The translations under genes were made by a program, and so were the position numbers. A DNA stretch of 64,000 nt from Amphritea sp. 1_MG-2023 (GTDB taxonomy: Bacteria; Pseudomonadota; Gammaproteobacteria; Pseudomonadales; Balneatricaceae): positions 62,001 to 126,000 of the forward strand of contig NZ_JAUOQE010000007.1 in NCBI RefSeq assembly GCF_030547545.1, given 5' to 3'. Below are positions 35,982 through 45,637 of this stretch, piece after piece. The notes beneath the pieces are model-generated. The model saw nothing but the letters and a program-made list of their open reading frames with translations. It was not told the DNA's origin and did no database searches. How positions within the stretch are numbered: position 1 is the first letter of the stretch; each line of letters opens with the position of its first letter.

Positions 35982-37970
35982 CTATTCCTCTATTGTTGTG
36001 TCGGGTAGGTCAAGCGCGATACGAAAACCCCAGCTATTTTTTCTACTGTCGGGTAAATAGCGATAGCGACTCGATGAGCGAATGACACGGCCGATATCAA
36101 ACCACGAGCCTCCTCGCATCACTCGAAAAGTGCAATCACCATCAATCATCGCTGAACCATCATCTGAAGCGCCGAAATAAGAATCTTGATAACAGTCTTC
36201 GACCCATTCATCGACATTACCGTTCATATCATGAATGCCCCATGAATTCGGCGGAAACGATGCAACGGGGGCGGTTGTTTTACCATCCCATTGAGTGCCG
36301 CATTCACCGCAGACAGCGCGTTCACTCTCGAGTTGATCGCCCCACCAATAATTGGTCTCTGTGTTAGCCCGAGCCGCATATTCCCATTCGGCCTCTGTCG
36401 GTAGGCGATAAGGTTGGCCTGTTAGTAACGCCAGCCACTGAGCATAGGCTTTGGCTTCTTTCCAGCTGACATTAATGACGGGCCGGTTGCCACGCCCCCA
36501 GCCTTCATCGTCGGGTAATGGACGTCCCATCGAGCGGGCATAGTAATCATAATCGTTAAACGTGACTTCATTACGAGCCAGCGCAAAGCGGTGACTAATG
36601 GTGACCTTGTGGGCCGGCAGTTCGTTATCATCCCCGACCAGTTTTTGATCGCCCATGGTGAAGCTGCCACGGGGAATAATGATCATCTGTGGGCCTTTAA
36701 AGCCATCATCCAGTTGATCGCTGAAAACCGTTAATTTATCCGGGTCGGCAAATTTAACATCGAGTAACTCTTTATGGAGTGTGTTGAGCTCATCGATTTT
36801 ACTGTTTAACGCCGTTTGCAGGGTGTTGGTTTCAAGTGAGCGTTGCTCACGTTCAATTCGCAGGGTTGTTTGTAGGTCGGCGATATCGGTTTGAACCGTC
36901 CGTAACGCGGCCTGTGTTTTTGTGAGTGCTAGTTCAACCTCGTTGGTATTGTACCAACCGATCACGAAGGCGATGCTAAATCCCAGTAAAAAGCCAACAG
37001 CGAAGATCAGTGTTGCCATGCTGCCGCGCGGTAGTGATAAACGCCATCGTTTTCCTGACCCCTTAACGGGTTCGTGCAGGGGCGCGGGGATCTCTGCTTC
37101 GATTGGCGCTTCGGGTTGATCTTCAGCATCGAAGATCTGCTTTAGCAGCGTGGTGGCCTGATGGGGACGCTTTTCAGGATCGGTTGCGAAGGCTGATTGG
37201 AGAATAGCCCACTGATCGCTATTCAGAGAAGAGGGTTTTTTTAATTCTTTACGCACTCGGATCGATTCATCATCGCTGACTAAGAACGGTGCTTTGCCAC
37301 TCAACAGTTGATAGATAATGCAGGCAAAGGAGTAAGTGTCGGCTTGCATCGATACAGTGGCGGGGTGAAACGCTTCGGGGGCTTGATAGGCTAAGTGGGA
37401 TGAAGGCGTATTACTCAGCTCTCCGGCGATTTTCATCGCTTCATCAAAGGCAAAGTTGGCTAACTTGACGCCGCCTTGCTTGTTGATATAAATGGATTCA
37501 GGACAGATCGCTTTATGTGCTTGTCCGGCCCCCGTATGCGCATTATCGATGGCGGTTGCTAACTGCTGAAGTAAGCCTTTTTTCTGCTTATCTTTGAGCT
37601 TGCTTGCTTGGCTATTATTGATGAGCTTTTCGAGTGTGAGTCCATCCATCTGTTCGATGGCAAAAAAGAGCAATACACCTTTCTGACGAAACATACCGTA
37701 ATATTCCGTCAGATGGGGGTGTTTAAACTTTTTACTCAGTACGATATGTTTTTGTGCTGAATCGATAAAACCCTGATGCTTCAATAATGCGGGATCAAAT
37801 ATCTGCAGTGTCACGGATACCGAACGGCTGGTCGATAGATCATCTGCCTGCCACAGTTGGCCAAAGCGGTTGAGTTCTAGTTGACGGCTGAGTTTGAACT
37901 GATGGTGATCCGGGCCAATAATCTGACCAGGCTTAAGTCCGTCGTAGACAGGTTCGTGTGAAATAGCCAT
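35982..37970 (-). CDS. Membrane-anchored pseudokinase fused to a formylglycine-generating-enzyme-like domain
   Basis: The 662-residue protein has a Ser/Thr-kinase-like domain (27-280), a membrane helix (318-340), a coiled coil (343-405) and an FGE-sulfatase/SUMF1-like domain (425-655). Kinase catalytic residues are missing: the VAIK lysine strand reads VSVTLQIF (51-58), the HRD loop reads HKAICPE (152-158) and the DFG motif reads ANFAF (171-175); the APE motif (197-199) remains. In the FGE-like part the end reads MRGGSWFDIGRVIRSSSRYR, so the catalytic cysteine pair after GGS is absent. The kinase part is cytoplasmic and the FGE part periplasmic if the single helix crosses once. ATG 37970 is chosen; GTG 37979 is in frame upstream. 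Confidence 0.85.
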   Translation of the reverse strand: MAISHEPVYDGLKPGQIIGPDHHQFKLSRQLELNRFGQLWQADDLSTSRSVSVTLQIFDPALLKHQGFIDSAQKHIVLSKKFKHPHLTEYYGMFRQKGVLLFFAIEQMDGLTLEKLINNSQASKLKDKQKKGLLQQLATAIDNAHTGAGQAHKAICPESIYINKQGGVKLANFAFDEAMKIAGELSNTPSSHLAYQAPEAFHPATVSMQADTYSFACIIYQLLSGKAPFLVSDDESIRVRKELKKPSSLNSDQWAILQSAFATDPEKRPHQATTLLKQIFDAEDQPEAPIEAEIPAPLHEPVKGSGKRWRLSLPRGSMATLIFAVGFLLGFSIAFVIGWYNTNEVELALTKTQAALRTVQTDIADLQTTLRIEREQRSLETNTLQTALNSKIDELNTLHKELLDVKFADPDKLTVFSDQLDDGFKGPQMIIIPRGSFTMGDQKLVGDDNELPAHKVTISHRFALARNEVTFNDYDYYARSMGRPLPDDEGWGRGNRPVINVSWKEAKAYAQWLALLTGQPYRLPTEAEWEYAARANTETNYWWGDQLESERAVCGECGTQWDGKTTAPVASFPPNSWGIHDMNGNVDEWVEDCYQDSYFGASDDGSAMIDGDCTFRVMRGGSWFDIGRVIRSSSRYRYLPDSRKNSWGFRIALDLPDTTIEE

Positions 37971-38053
37971 TAATAGCACCCGTAATCGAGAATCCTAGCG
38001 GTTTTACTCGATAATAGAGTATGACTAACAAAGAGTTAAGTGGCATGACGATT

Positions 38054-38087
38054 TATACGCTGGAATCTGGTTGGATTTCAGCGTATA
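38054..38087. terminator. Long hairpin downstream of kdsA
   Basis: TATACGCTG (38054-38062) pairs with CAGCGTATA (38079-38087), with AATC/GATT pairing inside. It lies 32 bases after the kdsA stop on the minus strand but lacks a T-run, so it may stabilise the transcript end or reduce read-through into the pseudokinase gene. Confidence 0.5.
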
Positions 38088-38118
38088 GCATTCACTAGGT
38101 TAGGGACGGTGCTATCGC

Positions 38119-38979
<861 letters not shown>

Positions 38980-39072
38980 TCAGTTTTTTATCCGTGTTCG
39001 ATTATACGTCAATCTGTCTTGTTGTAAGGTATATTTATAAACGGTTGGTTTAAAAAAGTTAGGGAGGTGGGT

Positions 39073-39570
39073 ATGACGCAGACAGCGGAAGAGCATGCTG
39101 AGGCTCTGCAACAATTAAAGAGCTTGTTTGATTCGAGTGAGTGCGTGCATTTGGCGACCCAAAGCGAAGCGGGGCCCGCCGCCAGCTATGCGACTTTTGT
39201 TGTTAGTGAAGAAGTGTTGTATGTGTTGATCAGTCGATTGGCCGAGCATACGCAGAATTTACAGCGCTGTCCGGCGGTGAGTGTCATGCTGCTTGATGAT
39301 CAAGCGAACTGTCGTAATCCGTTTGCGCGAAACCGCTTGACGCTTGAGTGTGTTGCCGAAGAGGTCGGGCATGAGGCGGCGGTATATGAATCGGTGATGC
39401 AGCAATATCGACAACGACATGGCTCTACCGTCGATCTATTACGCCGCTTACCGGATTTTATGTTATTTCGTCTGCGCCCACAGCGCGGCCGTTTAGTGAT
39501 CGGTTTTGGTCGAGCATACCGAGTGCAGATGCCTGGTTTTCAGCTACAACCGATCACGGCTGCTGAATAA
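39073..39570 (+). CDS. Pyridoxamine-phosphate-oxidase-like (HugZ-type) protein
   Basis: The 165-residue protein has the split-barrel fold of the PNPOx-like group: LATQSEAGPAASYATFVVSEEVLYVLISRLAEHTQNLQ, then PAVSVMLLDDQANCRNPFARNRLTLEC and a C-terminal FMLFRLRPQRGRLVIGFGRAYRV. The last motif, with GFGRA, is typical of HugZ haem-utilisation proteins that bind or degrade haem. It lacks the long C-terminal domain of HugZ/HutZ. AGGGAGG lies six bases before ATG 39073; GTG 39067 overlaps that ribosome site and is rejected. Confidence 0.82.
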   Translation: MTQTAEEHAEALQQLKSLFDSSECVHLATQSEAGPAASYATFVVSEEVLYVLISRLAEHTQNLQRCPAVSVMLLDDQANCRNPFARNRLTLECVAEEVGHEAAVYESVMQQYRQRHGSTVDLLRRLPDFMLFRLRPQRGRLVIGFGRAYRVQMPGFQLQPITAAE

Positions 39571-39659
39571 AACCGTAACGGACTGATCTGAGTAACGCAG
39601 GTGAAGACTCAGTGTTGTTGAGAGATAAGCAGCAAGCACCGTTACGACTGAACGCTGAG

Positions 39660-39860
39660 TCAGCCTTCGATCATGTGAATGACAAGGGTTTTGATCAGAA
39701 AAGCGGCCAACCCAAGCCCCAGTGCAAAGAAGAGTACGATGGTACCCAGCTTGCCGGCATTGGATTTTTTGGCTAAATCATAAATGATGAAAAAGATATA
39801 CGCGGCAAAGAGGGTGATGCCGACGTTAAGAGAGATCGCTTCAATGTCTGCCAAGCGCAC
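39660..39860 (-). CDS. DUF2788 small membrane protein
   Basis: The 66-residue protein has two helices (about 12-29 and 38-62) joined by DLAKKSNAGKLGT. The pattern FIIYDLAKKSNAGKLGTIVLFFALGLG is that of DUF2788, an uncharacterised proteobacterial family. The start is GTG at 39860, with AAGGA eight bases before it; there is no ATG in range. Confidence 0.82.
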   Translation of the reverse strand: MRLADIEAISLNVGITLFAAYIFFIIYDLAKKSNAGKLGTIVLFFALGLGLAAFLIKTLVIHMIEG

Positions 39861-39980
39861 GCTGAAATCCTTGTGTGATAAATAAGAAGGCCTCGGATTT
39901 TACCGATTTAGGCTAGCGGTGTGCAATTATATAAGGATAAAAAGGCGCAGATTTGGCCGTATCCATTAGATATTTGCTAA

Positions 39981-40074
39981 GGAAGGTGCGAATAAGTCCG
40001 TTATATTCTCTGCGGACATTAGAATAGCCAGATACGCGAAAGCCAGAGGCGTAATTGACTTATTCGCACCTTCC
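39981..40074. mobile_element. Short (94-bp) IS5-ended MITE with CTAA target duplication
   Basis: Perfect ends GGAAGGTGCGAATAAGT and CTTATTCGCACCTTCC, both flanked by CTAA (39977-39980 and 40075-40078). This is the cleanest copy and shows the boundaries and the YTAR target rule of IS5-family transposition. No coding capacity. Confidence 0.93.
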
Positions 40075-40079
40075 CTAAT

Positions 40080-40470
40080 AACGTGTGGTGTCGGCGGGGT
40101 AAAACAGGGATTGACGACTTGTTTATCGCTAATGGCCGTTGAATATATAACTCCGGTGGGAGTGGATCAATAGGAGGCGTACCTCCACAAAAATACCGCA
40201 CCGATGCTGTACACACGGGTGGCGATGTTCATCGATGTTGATGTGATTAATCCGCTGATGCGGTTCGCAAGGCTCACCGATATCCTACGTTATTCCTGAG
40301 TGACGGTATGTGGGGTGAGGTGAAGCATGAACCGCACCGGTGGTGTAGATATATGGATGCCCGCTTCGGCCTTGTAGCGAGCGACGCTAGCATGCCCTCT
40401 GGGTACTCGTCGCGATTGAAGTACCCATCAAACACATCGGCGTGGGGCACGCCTCCTACGATTATTCGCC
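40080..40470. repeat. Second REP-type repeat region
   Basis: The gap before dsbB carries degenerate versions of the units seen at 5885-6502: GAGGCGTACCTCCACAAAAATACCGCACC near 40172, GTGAAGCATGAACCGCACCGGTGG at 40321-40344 (identical to 6479-6502), and TGTAGCGAGCGACGCTAGCATGCCCTCTGGGTACTC from 40374. The rest shows no gene. Confidence 0.7.
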
Positions 40471-40479
40471 AATGATCGA

Positions 40480-40989
40480 TTAGCCTTCTTTCTTGTATAA
40501 GGTATAGGTCGCGAAGAGGGTGATCATAATCGCCAGTGGACTCACCACCATCAAGGCTTCAGCCATGGTAATACCGAAGAGTAGTTCGGGGGTCCAACCG
40601 CACAGTTCCCAAGGCTCGAAGACAGCGGGAAACCATTGGTCGAGCGCAAACCAGCTCGGTAGGCCCGACCCCATAGAGCAGCTGCCATCAATCAAGTGAC
40701 GTTCGATCGCAAAAGTCATCCAAGACCGTTCTGTTAAGCCGATGGCCGCGACCACGCTGAGTAGACTCATGAGGCTGCTAATGGGTCGACTGTTATGACT
40801 TAACAGGCCAAGTATTCCGAGCAGTATAAAGGCCATCACCCAGATACGGATATGGATGCAGAGGACGCAGGGACCGTAGTTCAGGCCGTATTGATAATAG
40901 AGTGCGATGGCCTCCATGATCAGTCCGCCAAAAATCATAGCCAACCAGTACCATTGGCTGCGTACAAAACCGCTCAGAGCATTGAACAT
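40480..40989 (-). CDS. dsbB: DsbB, disulfide bond formation protein B
   Basis: This inner-membrane quinone reductase reoxidises DsbA. The 169-residue protein has four helices, and its cysteines C41-C44 (GPCVLC) and C104/C130 fall at the E. coli positions. R48 near the first pair, which contacts quinone, is present (CIHIRIW). No dsbA is visible in the window. It is preceded by its own probable promoter. Confidence 0.94.
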   Translation of the reverse strand: MFNALSGFVRSQWYWLAMIFGGLIMEAIALYYQYGLNYGPCVLCIHIRIWVMAFILLGILGLLSHNSRPISSLMSLLSVVAAIGLTERSWMTFAIERHLIDGSCSMGSGLPSWFALDQWFPAVFEPWELCGWTPELLFGITMAEALMVVSPLAIMITLFATYTLYKKEG

Positions 40990-41283
40990 TGAAAATCCCG
41001 TGGTTAATAGTGAGTTGTTGCTAGTCTGATAATGAATTATAAAACAAGTTCAACCAGCGGCTTAATAGTACCTCGACAATGGATTGCTGCGAAAGTATCT
41101 GGCAACGAGGTTGTCTCAATCGAGGTTAATTTACCTTGCTGGAGAGTAGTGAATCGACGGATGCGGCGGTGCGTTGGATTTCTGTATGGCCGCTATTGAT
41201 TGCCAAAGTTACCCTATCGTTCAGAATATCCCCTCGATGAACAGGCGTTAGTCGGCACCGCTATCGAGGGTTATCTTGGCAAA
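40990..41283. other. Intergenic region with no recognised gene
   Basis: Apart from the dsbB promoter at its left, these 294 bases hold nothing I recognise. Short open stretches on the plus strand (for example around 41190-41280) are not supported by a start or ribosome site. Confidence 0.3.
41036..41065 (-). promoter_or_regulatory. Probable dsbB promoter
   Basis: On the minus strand TATAAT (41036-41041) is a consensus -10; TTAAGC (41060-41065) lies 18 bases upstream as a weak -35. The transcript would start about 40 bases before the dsbB ATG. Confidence 0.5.
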
Positions 41284-41946
41284 CTATGCTTGAAAATGAA
41301 TTTGGCTATTGAACGCGATAATGACGCGATCCTTTTGACTAAAGTAAGGCATTGCCGCGTGTTTTAGATAGGATGGAAAAATAACCACCTGGCCCTCGAC
41401 GGCTGAGAAATCCCAACTGCCGGTGCTGTTTAGATAAGCGGTACCCGCATCCAGATATTGATCGGCACCATGTCGGGGGTCATAAAAACGATTGATACCG
41501 TTGCGGCTATGAATATCAGACTCGCCGGCATCAATGTAGTAGATGCCGCACCACGAGCAGTTAGGGTGCGAGTGAGTATCGTGATAACCGCCGTTTTCGG
41601 TGATATGAAACCAAGATTCGACAATCTCGGCGCTTGCCTGAGCTCCTTCAGGCCAGAATGGCTCATTGACGGCACTGGCCACAGTCACCAGCATATCTTC
41701 AATAAATTCGCGTAATTCAGCGATCACCGGTTCAGATCGCTGTAATAGATCCAAGCTGCTTTCATAGAGGGCATGTTTGGCCGTGGGGGCCACTTCACTC
41801 TCGATTGCTTGTTGTTGCTGATCCCTCAGTTGATAGATGAGCTTTAATAAGGATTCCCGAATATCACTGTGCAATGGATTTTGCACAGTGAACATCTGGG
41901 TTTCCCAGACGCTGATATCTTCTATGAGGATGTCTGGTTGATTCAT
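41284..41946 (-). CDS. 2OG-Fe(II) oxygenase-like protein (PF13759/TIGR02466 type)
   Basis: The 220-residue protein has the double-stranded beta-helix of the 2OG-Fe(II)_Oxy_5 group. The iron site is readable as H125-S-H127 in DTHSHPNCSWCGIYYI and H196 in PSYLKHAAMPY, with R207 in KDRVIIAFN as the 2-oxoglutarate anchor. Members are uncharacterised and often phage- or genome-encoded hydroxylases of unknown substrate. It is followed after nine bases by a TIGR02647 gene upstream on the same strand, so they form an operon. Confidence 0.82.
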   Translation of the reverse strand: MNQPDILIEDISVWETQMFTVQNPLHSDIRESLLKLIYQLRDQQQQAIESEVAPTAKHALYESSLDLLQRSEPVIAELREFIEDMLVTVASAVNEPFWPEGAQASAEIVESWFHITENGGYHDTHSHPNCSWCGIYYIDAGESDIHSRNGINRFYDPRHGADQYLDAGTAYLNSTGSWDFSAVEGQVVIFPSYLKHAAMPYFSQKDRVIIAFNSQIHFQA

Positions 41947-41955
41947 CGTTAGGTC

Positions 41956-42198
41956 TTATTTCGGGGAATTGAGAATGTTCATGAGAGCGTGAGCATGATC
42001 GGCCGCTTCATGACCGAGAGGGGTTAGGTAGCCGCCATCAAATAGCGTGATCAGTTGTTTATCGAATAAACGTTGAGTGGCATCAACCGTTGCTTGAGCT
42101 GCAACGTCTTTGTGTACTTTTAGTCCTTGATGATCACTGCTTTGGCTAAAGCGAATGAGCATGTTGATCTCTTCCTGATTGTCTGTTGTACAAGGCAT
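41956..42198 (-). CDS. TIGR02647 family small protein
   Basis: The 80-residue protein contains GLKVHKDVAAQATVDATQRL and GGYLTPLGHEAADHA, the core of the TIGR02647 family of Pseudomonadales and relatives; the function is unknown, with a winged-helix-like look. I keep ATG 42198 (CAGGAG about ten bases before) because it gives the family's usual 24 residues before the conserved core; ATG 42162 has its own good ribosome site (GGAAGAG) and would lose 12 residues. The oxygenase gene follows. Confidence 0.82.
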   Translation of the reverse strand: MPCTTDNQEEINMLIRFSQSSDHQGLKVHKDVAAQATVDATQRLFDKQLITLFDGGYLTPLGHEAADHAHALMNILNSPK

Positions 42199-42468
42199 GG
42201 TGTGATACTCCTGATACGATTACATATAGATCACACATTGGCACAGGATAGGGATTAGGTACAGAGGGAGAGGTAATTAATCTCATTGTTATTGATGTGA
42301 GACGTTTATTTAATCAGACATATCGCCTTGATGAGGGCTAAAATTATTCGGCAGTGGCTGTGTTTAAAGTAAGACATCGATGCTGTTGTAGCTGATTGCG
42401 CTCGAGTATTTCTCTTGGAGCAGCTGTCGGGAGTGTCGCTCATTTGTCTCAGCAATAAATCGCAGACA

Positions 42469-42506
42469 TAAAAAAGCCCCGTAGACTATCGATAAGTCAC
42501 GAGGCT
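42469..42506 (-). terminator. Terminator of tRNA-Tyr
   Basis: On the minus strand AGCCTCGT pairs with ACGGGGCT around a long loop and ends in TTTTTT, 18 bases after the tRNA 3' end. Confidence 0.7.
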
Positions 42507-42524
42507 AATTCATTCTGTATAAGA

Positions 42525-42608
42525 TGGTGGTGGGGGGTGGATTCGAACCACCGAAGCTCGCGCGTCAGATTTACAGTCTGATCCCTTTGGCCACTCGGGA
42601 ACCCCACC
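42525..42608 (-). tRNA. tRNA-Tyr (GTA)
   Basis: The 84-base gene on the minus strand folds with acceptor stem GGTGGGG/CCCCACC, discriminator A, encoded CCA, T-arm GGTTCGAATCC, anticodon loop CTGTAAA with GTA (complement of 42572-42574) and a long variable arm, as class II tRNA-Tyr has. Confidence 0.97.
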
Positions 42609-42621
42609 ACAGAGAGCGCGT

Positions 42622-42650
42622 ATACTATTGATTTGTTATGGTGCTGTAAA
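42622..42650 (-). promoter_or_regulatory. tRNA-Tyr promoter
   Basis: TTTACA (42645-42650) and TAGTAT (42622-42627) on the minus strand are 17 bases apart, followed by a GCGC discriminator just before the tRNA. GC-rich discriminators are typical of promoters under stringent control. Confidence 0.6.
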
Positions 42651-42718
42651 GCGAAAAGATCATTATTTTATTATTGAGGCAGGAATTGTATCGGGATTAT
42701 TGCAAGCGGTTAGCCAAA

Positions 42719-42797
42719 TACCTTTCTCGTTACTTTCTTGGTACCTTCCTCGGTACTTTCTCGGTACTTTCTCGGTACTTTCTCGGTACTTTCTCGG
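42719..42797. repeat. 11-bp tandem array (TACTTTCTCGG)
   Basis: Four perfect copies of TACTTTCTCGG (42754-42797) follow three imperfect copies of 11-12 bp (42719-42753). The array sits between tRNA-Tyr and the nrdA control region. Each junction creates CGGTAC. No coding potential. Confidence 0.85.
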
Positions 42798-43085
42798 TAA
42801 GGAGCACTTGTCGAGGTTGTGTAGGATTGGCTGATTGATACAATAAGGGGCGGCGACTCTATTGATTTTCACTGTTGCTGTAAAGTGGCAAATGCCATTA
42901 TTTTACGGCGTATGCTGGGTTTTTTTTGTGATTATTAGAATTTATTAATCTTTGGTTTTTAATTGAAATTTTTCTTGATTTGGGAGGCGTTTCTGTAACG
43001 CTGATGGCACGGGCTTTGAGGCTGTTTTTGGTACAGGGCTACACCCATAAAGCGGCAAAATCAAGTATTGTAATTTTGTTGTTTA

Positions 43086-43132
43086 TCACTATATTTAGTG
43101 CCTGTCATTTAGGTGCGCACAACATGTAGTGT
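43086..43132 (+). promoter_or_regulatory. Pair of NrdR boxes upstream of nrdAB
   Basis: TCACTATATTTAGTGC (43086-43101) and GCACAACATGTAGTGT (43117-43132) match the NrdR consensus acaCwAtATaTwGtgt and start 31 bases apart, three helical turns, as known NrdR sites do. NrdR loaded with (d)ATP would repress nrdA here. The sites lie about 140 bases before the nrdA ATG. Confidence 0.8.
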
Positions 43133-43273
43133 GACAGTCACAGTGCCGACACAAGTCTATAGCGCGGCATTGAGTCGATCGATCAATTCGACATATTTAG
43201 TCTATTTTTATTAGAATTCGGCCACTTGATAGGTTCAGTCTTTGAACCTTGTTTTTTAATTTGGGAAAGCGAA

Positions 43274-45538
43274 ATGCAGGACATATTGGTAACGAAACGG
43301 AATGGTCGGCAAGAGAAGTTGGACCTTGAGAAAATTCACCGAGTCGTTATCTGGGCCGCACATGGTCTTCAGAATGTCTCCGTTTCACAAGTAGAACTCA
43401 AAGCGCATATTCAGTTTTACGATGGCATTAAAACCGCCGATATCCATGAAACGTTAATCAAATCCGCGGCGGATCTTATCTCTGAAGATTCGCCTGACTA
43501 TCAGTATCTGGCTGCTCGGTTGGCCATCTTCCATTTACGTAAGCGTGCTTTCGATAGTTTTGAGCCTCCGCATCTTTTGGCGCATGTCACGAAGATGGTG
43601 AATGCGGGGCGTTATGATAAGCATCTGTTAGAAGATTATAGCGAAGCAGAGTTCAATCAGATGAATGACTATCTCGATCATAATCGAGATATGAATTTCA
43701 GCTATGTGGCGGTTAAACAGCTGGAAGGTAAGTATCTGGTTCAGAATCGAGTAACTCATGAGATCTATGAGAGCCCACAAATACTCTATATGTTGGTCGC
43801 TGCGTGCTTATTCGCGAACTATCCGCAAGAGACGCGGTTAGAATATGTGCGGCGCTTTTATGATGCTTGCTCGCTGTTCAAATTATCGTTGCCAACGCCA
43901 ATTATGGCGGGGGTACGTACACCCACTCGTCAGTTTAGTTCATGTGTTTTGATTGAATCGGGCGACTCTCTCGATTCGATTAATGCAACGGCCAGTGCGA
44001 TTGTTAAGTATGTCAGTCAACGGGCGGGTATCGGTATTAACGCGGGTGGCATTCGTGCCCTCGGTAGCCCTATTCGTGGCGGTGAAGCATTCCATACCGG
44101 CTGTATCCCGTTCTACAAGTATTTCCAAACGGCGGTTAAATCCTGTTCTCAAGGTGGCGTACGTGGCGGTGCGGCAACGCTATTTTATCCGCTTTGGCAT
44201 CTCGAGATTGAATCACTGTTGGTGTTGAAGAATAACCGCGGTGTTGAAGAGAATAGAGTGCGTCACCTAGATTATGGTGTACAGCTTAATAAACTGATGT
44301 ATACCCGGTTGATCAAAGGCGGCGATATTACTCTGTTTAGTCCTCATGAAGTGCCTGGACTATACGATGCCTTTTTTGCCGATCAGGCAGAGTTTGAACG
44401 TTTATATCTGCAATATGAGCAAGATGACTCGATTCGTAAGAAGACCATTAAAGCGGTTGAGCTGTTTGGTATTTTAGCGTCAGAACGGGCGTCTACGGGG
44501 CGGATTTACATTCAAAACGTCGATCACTGTAATACCCATAGTCCGTTTGATGCTAAAGTCGCGCCGGTTAAGCAGTCTAATCTCTGTTTAGAGATTGCTT
44601 TGCCCACCAAGCCACTTAACGATATCAATGATCCGAATGGTGAGATCGCGCTGTGTACGTTGTCCGCGTTTAACCTCGGGGCGTTGGATAATCTAGATGA
44701 GCTGGAAAATCTAGCGGATTTGATTGTCCGTGCGCTGGATAGTTTGTTGGATTATCAAGATTACCCAATTAAGGCGGCTAAGATTGCCTCCATGAACCGT
44801 CGTACGCTGGGCGTTGGGGTAACGAACTTCGCTTATTATCTGGCGAAAAATGGTGTGCGTTATTCGGATGGATCGGCTAATGGCTTGGTGCATAAGACTT
44901 TTGAAGCGGTTCAATATTATCTGCTTAAAGCATCGAATCAACTGGCTAAAGAGCAAGGCCCTTGTAAGTTATTTCATGAGACTAACTATGCTAAAGGGAT
45001 TTTACCGACCGATACTTATAAGCGTGAAGTCGATGAATTCTGTGATGAGCCGTTGCATTATTTCTGGGAAACATTACGCGAAGATATCCGCGAATTCGGT
45101 TTACGCAACAGTACGCTGACCGCATTGATGCCGTGTGAAACCTCTTCTCAGATTACTAACTCGACCAACGGTATTGAACCGCCGCGTGGCTATGTCAGTG
45201 TTAAAGCGAGTAAAGATGGTGTCATGAAGCAGGTGGTACCTGAATATGCAGAGCTAAAAGATGACTACGAGTTGCTGTGGCAGATTCCATCTAATGAGGG
45301 CTATTTGCAGTTAGTGGGTATCATGCAGAAGTTTGTCGATCAATCTATCTCGGCCAACACTAACTATGATCCCGCTAAATTTGTCGGCGAGAAAGTGCCA
45401 ATGAAGAAGCTGCTTCAAGACTTACTGACGGCTTATAAATACGGTGTTAAAACGCTTTACTATCATAACACTCGTGATGGTGCGACCGATCAGCATGACG
45501 ATATGAGTGGTTGTGAGAGCGGTGCCTGCAAGCTATAA
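43274..45538 (+). CDS. nrdA: Ribonucleotide reductase class Ia, alpha subunit
   Basis: NrdA reduces ribonucleoside diphosphates to deoxy forms. The 754-residue product has an N-terminal ATP cone (VTKRNGRQEKLDLEKIHR), SSCVLIESGDSLDSI with the first active-site cysteine, NLCLEIALP with the second redox cysteine, and the C-terminal tail CESGACKL that is reduced by thioredoxin or glutaredoxin. ATG 43274 with GGGA upstream matches the E. coli start; the frame is open to 43226 but adds a non-homologous 16 residues. It heads nrdA-nrdB-yfaE behind paired NrdR boxes. Confidence 0.97.
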   Translation: MQDILVTKRNGRQEKLDLEKIHRVVIWAAHGLQNVSVSQVELKAHIQFYDGIKTADIHETLIKSAADLISEDSPDYQYLAARLAIFHLRKRAFDSFEPPHLLAHVTKMVNAGRYDKHLLEDYSEAEFNQMNDYLDHNRDMNFSYVAVKQLEGKYLVQNRVTHEIYESPQILYMLVAACLFANYPQETRLEYVRRFYDACSLFKLSLPTPIMAGVRTPTRQFSSCVLIESGDSLDSINATASAIVKYVSQRAGIGINAGGIRALGSPIRGGEAFHTGCIPFYKYFQTAVKSCSQGGVRGGAATLFYPLWHLEIESLLVLKNNRGVEENRVRHLDYGVQLNKLMYTRLIKGGDITLFSPHEVPGLYDAFFADQAEFERLYLQYEQDDSIRKKTIKAVELFGILASERASTGRIYIQNVDHCNTHSPFDAKVAPVKQSNLCLEIALPTKPLNDINDPNGEIALCTLSAFNLGALDNLDELENLADLIVRALDSLLDYQDYPIKAAKIASMNRRTLGVGVTNFAYYLAKNGVRYSDGSANGLVHKTFEAVQYYLLKASNQLAKEQGPCKLFHETNYAKGILPTDTYKREVDEFCDEPLHYFWETLREDIREFGLRNSTLTALMPCETSSQITNSTNGIEPPRGYVSVKASKDGVMKQVVPEYAELKDDYELLWQIPSNEGYLQLVGIMQKFVDQSISANTNYDPAKFVGEKVPMKKLLQDLLTAYKYGVKTLYYHNTRDGATDQHDDMSGCESGACKL

Positions 45539-45637
45539 GGGCTTTCCAAGCTTAATGAATTTTACGCCAGCGCGTTAACTTAACCGCTGGCAATCAGTTT
45601 TGAGCCCCTGTTATCAGGGCAAGAGTATTGACGCGAC

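Noticed and set aside
40990-41283. Possible gene fragment upstream of dsbB
   Set aside because: Short translated stretches have stops in every frame and match no family I recognise.
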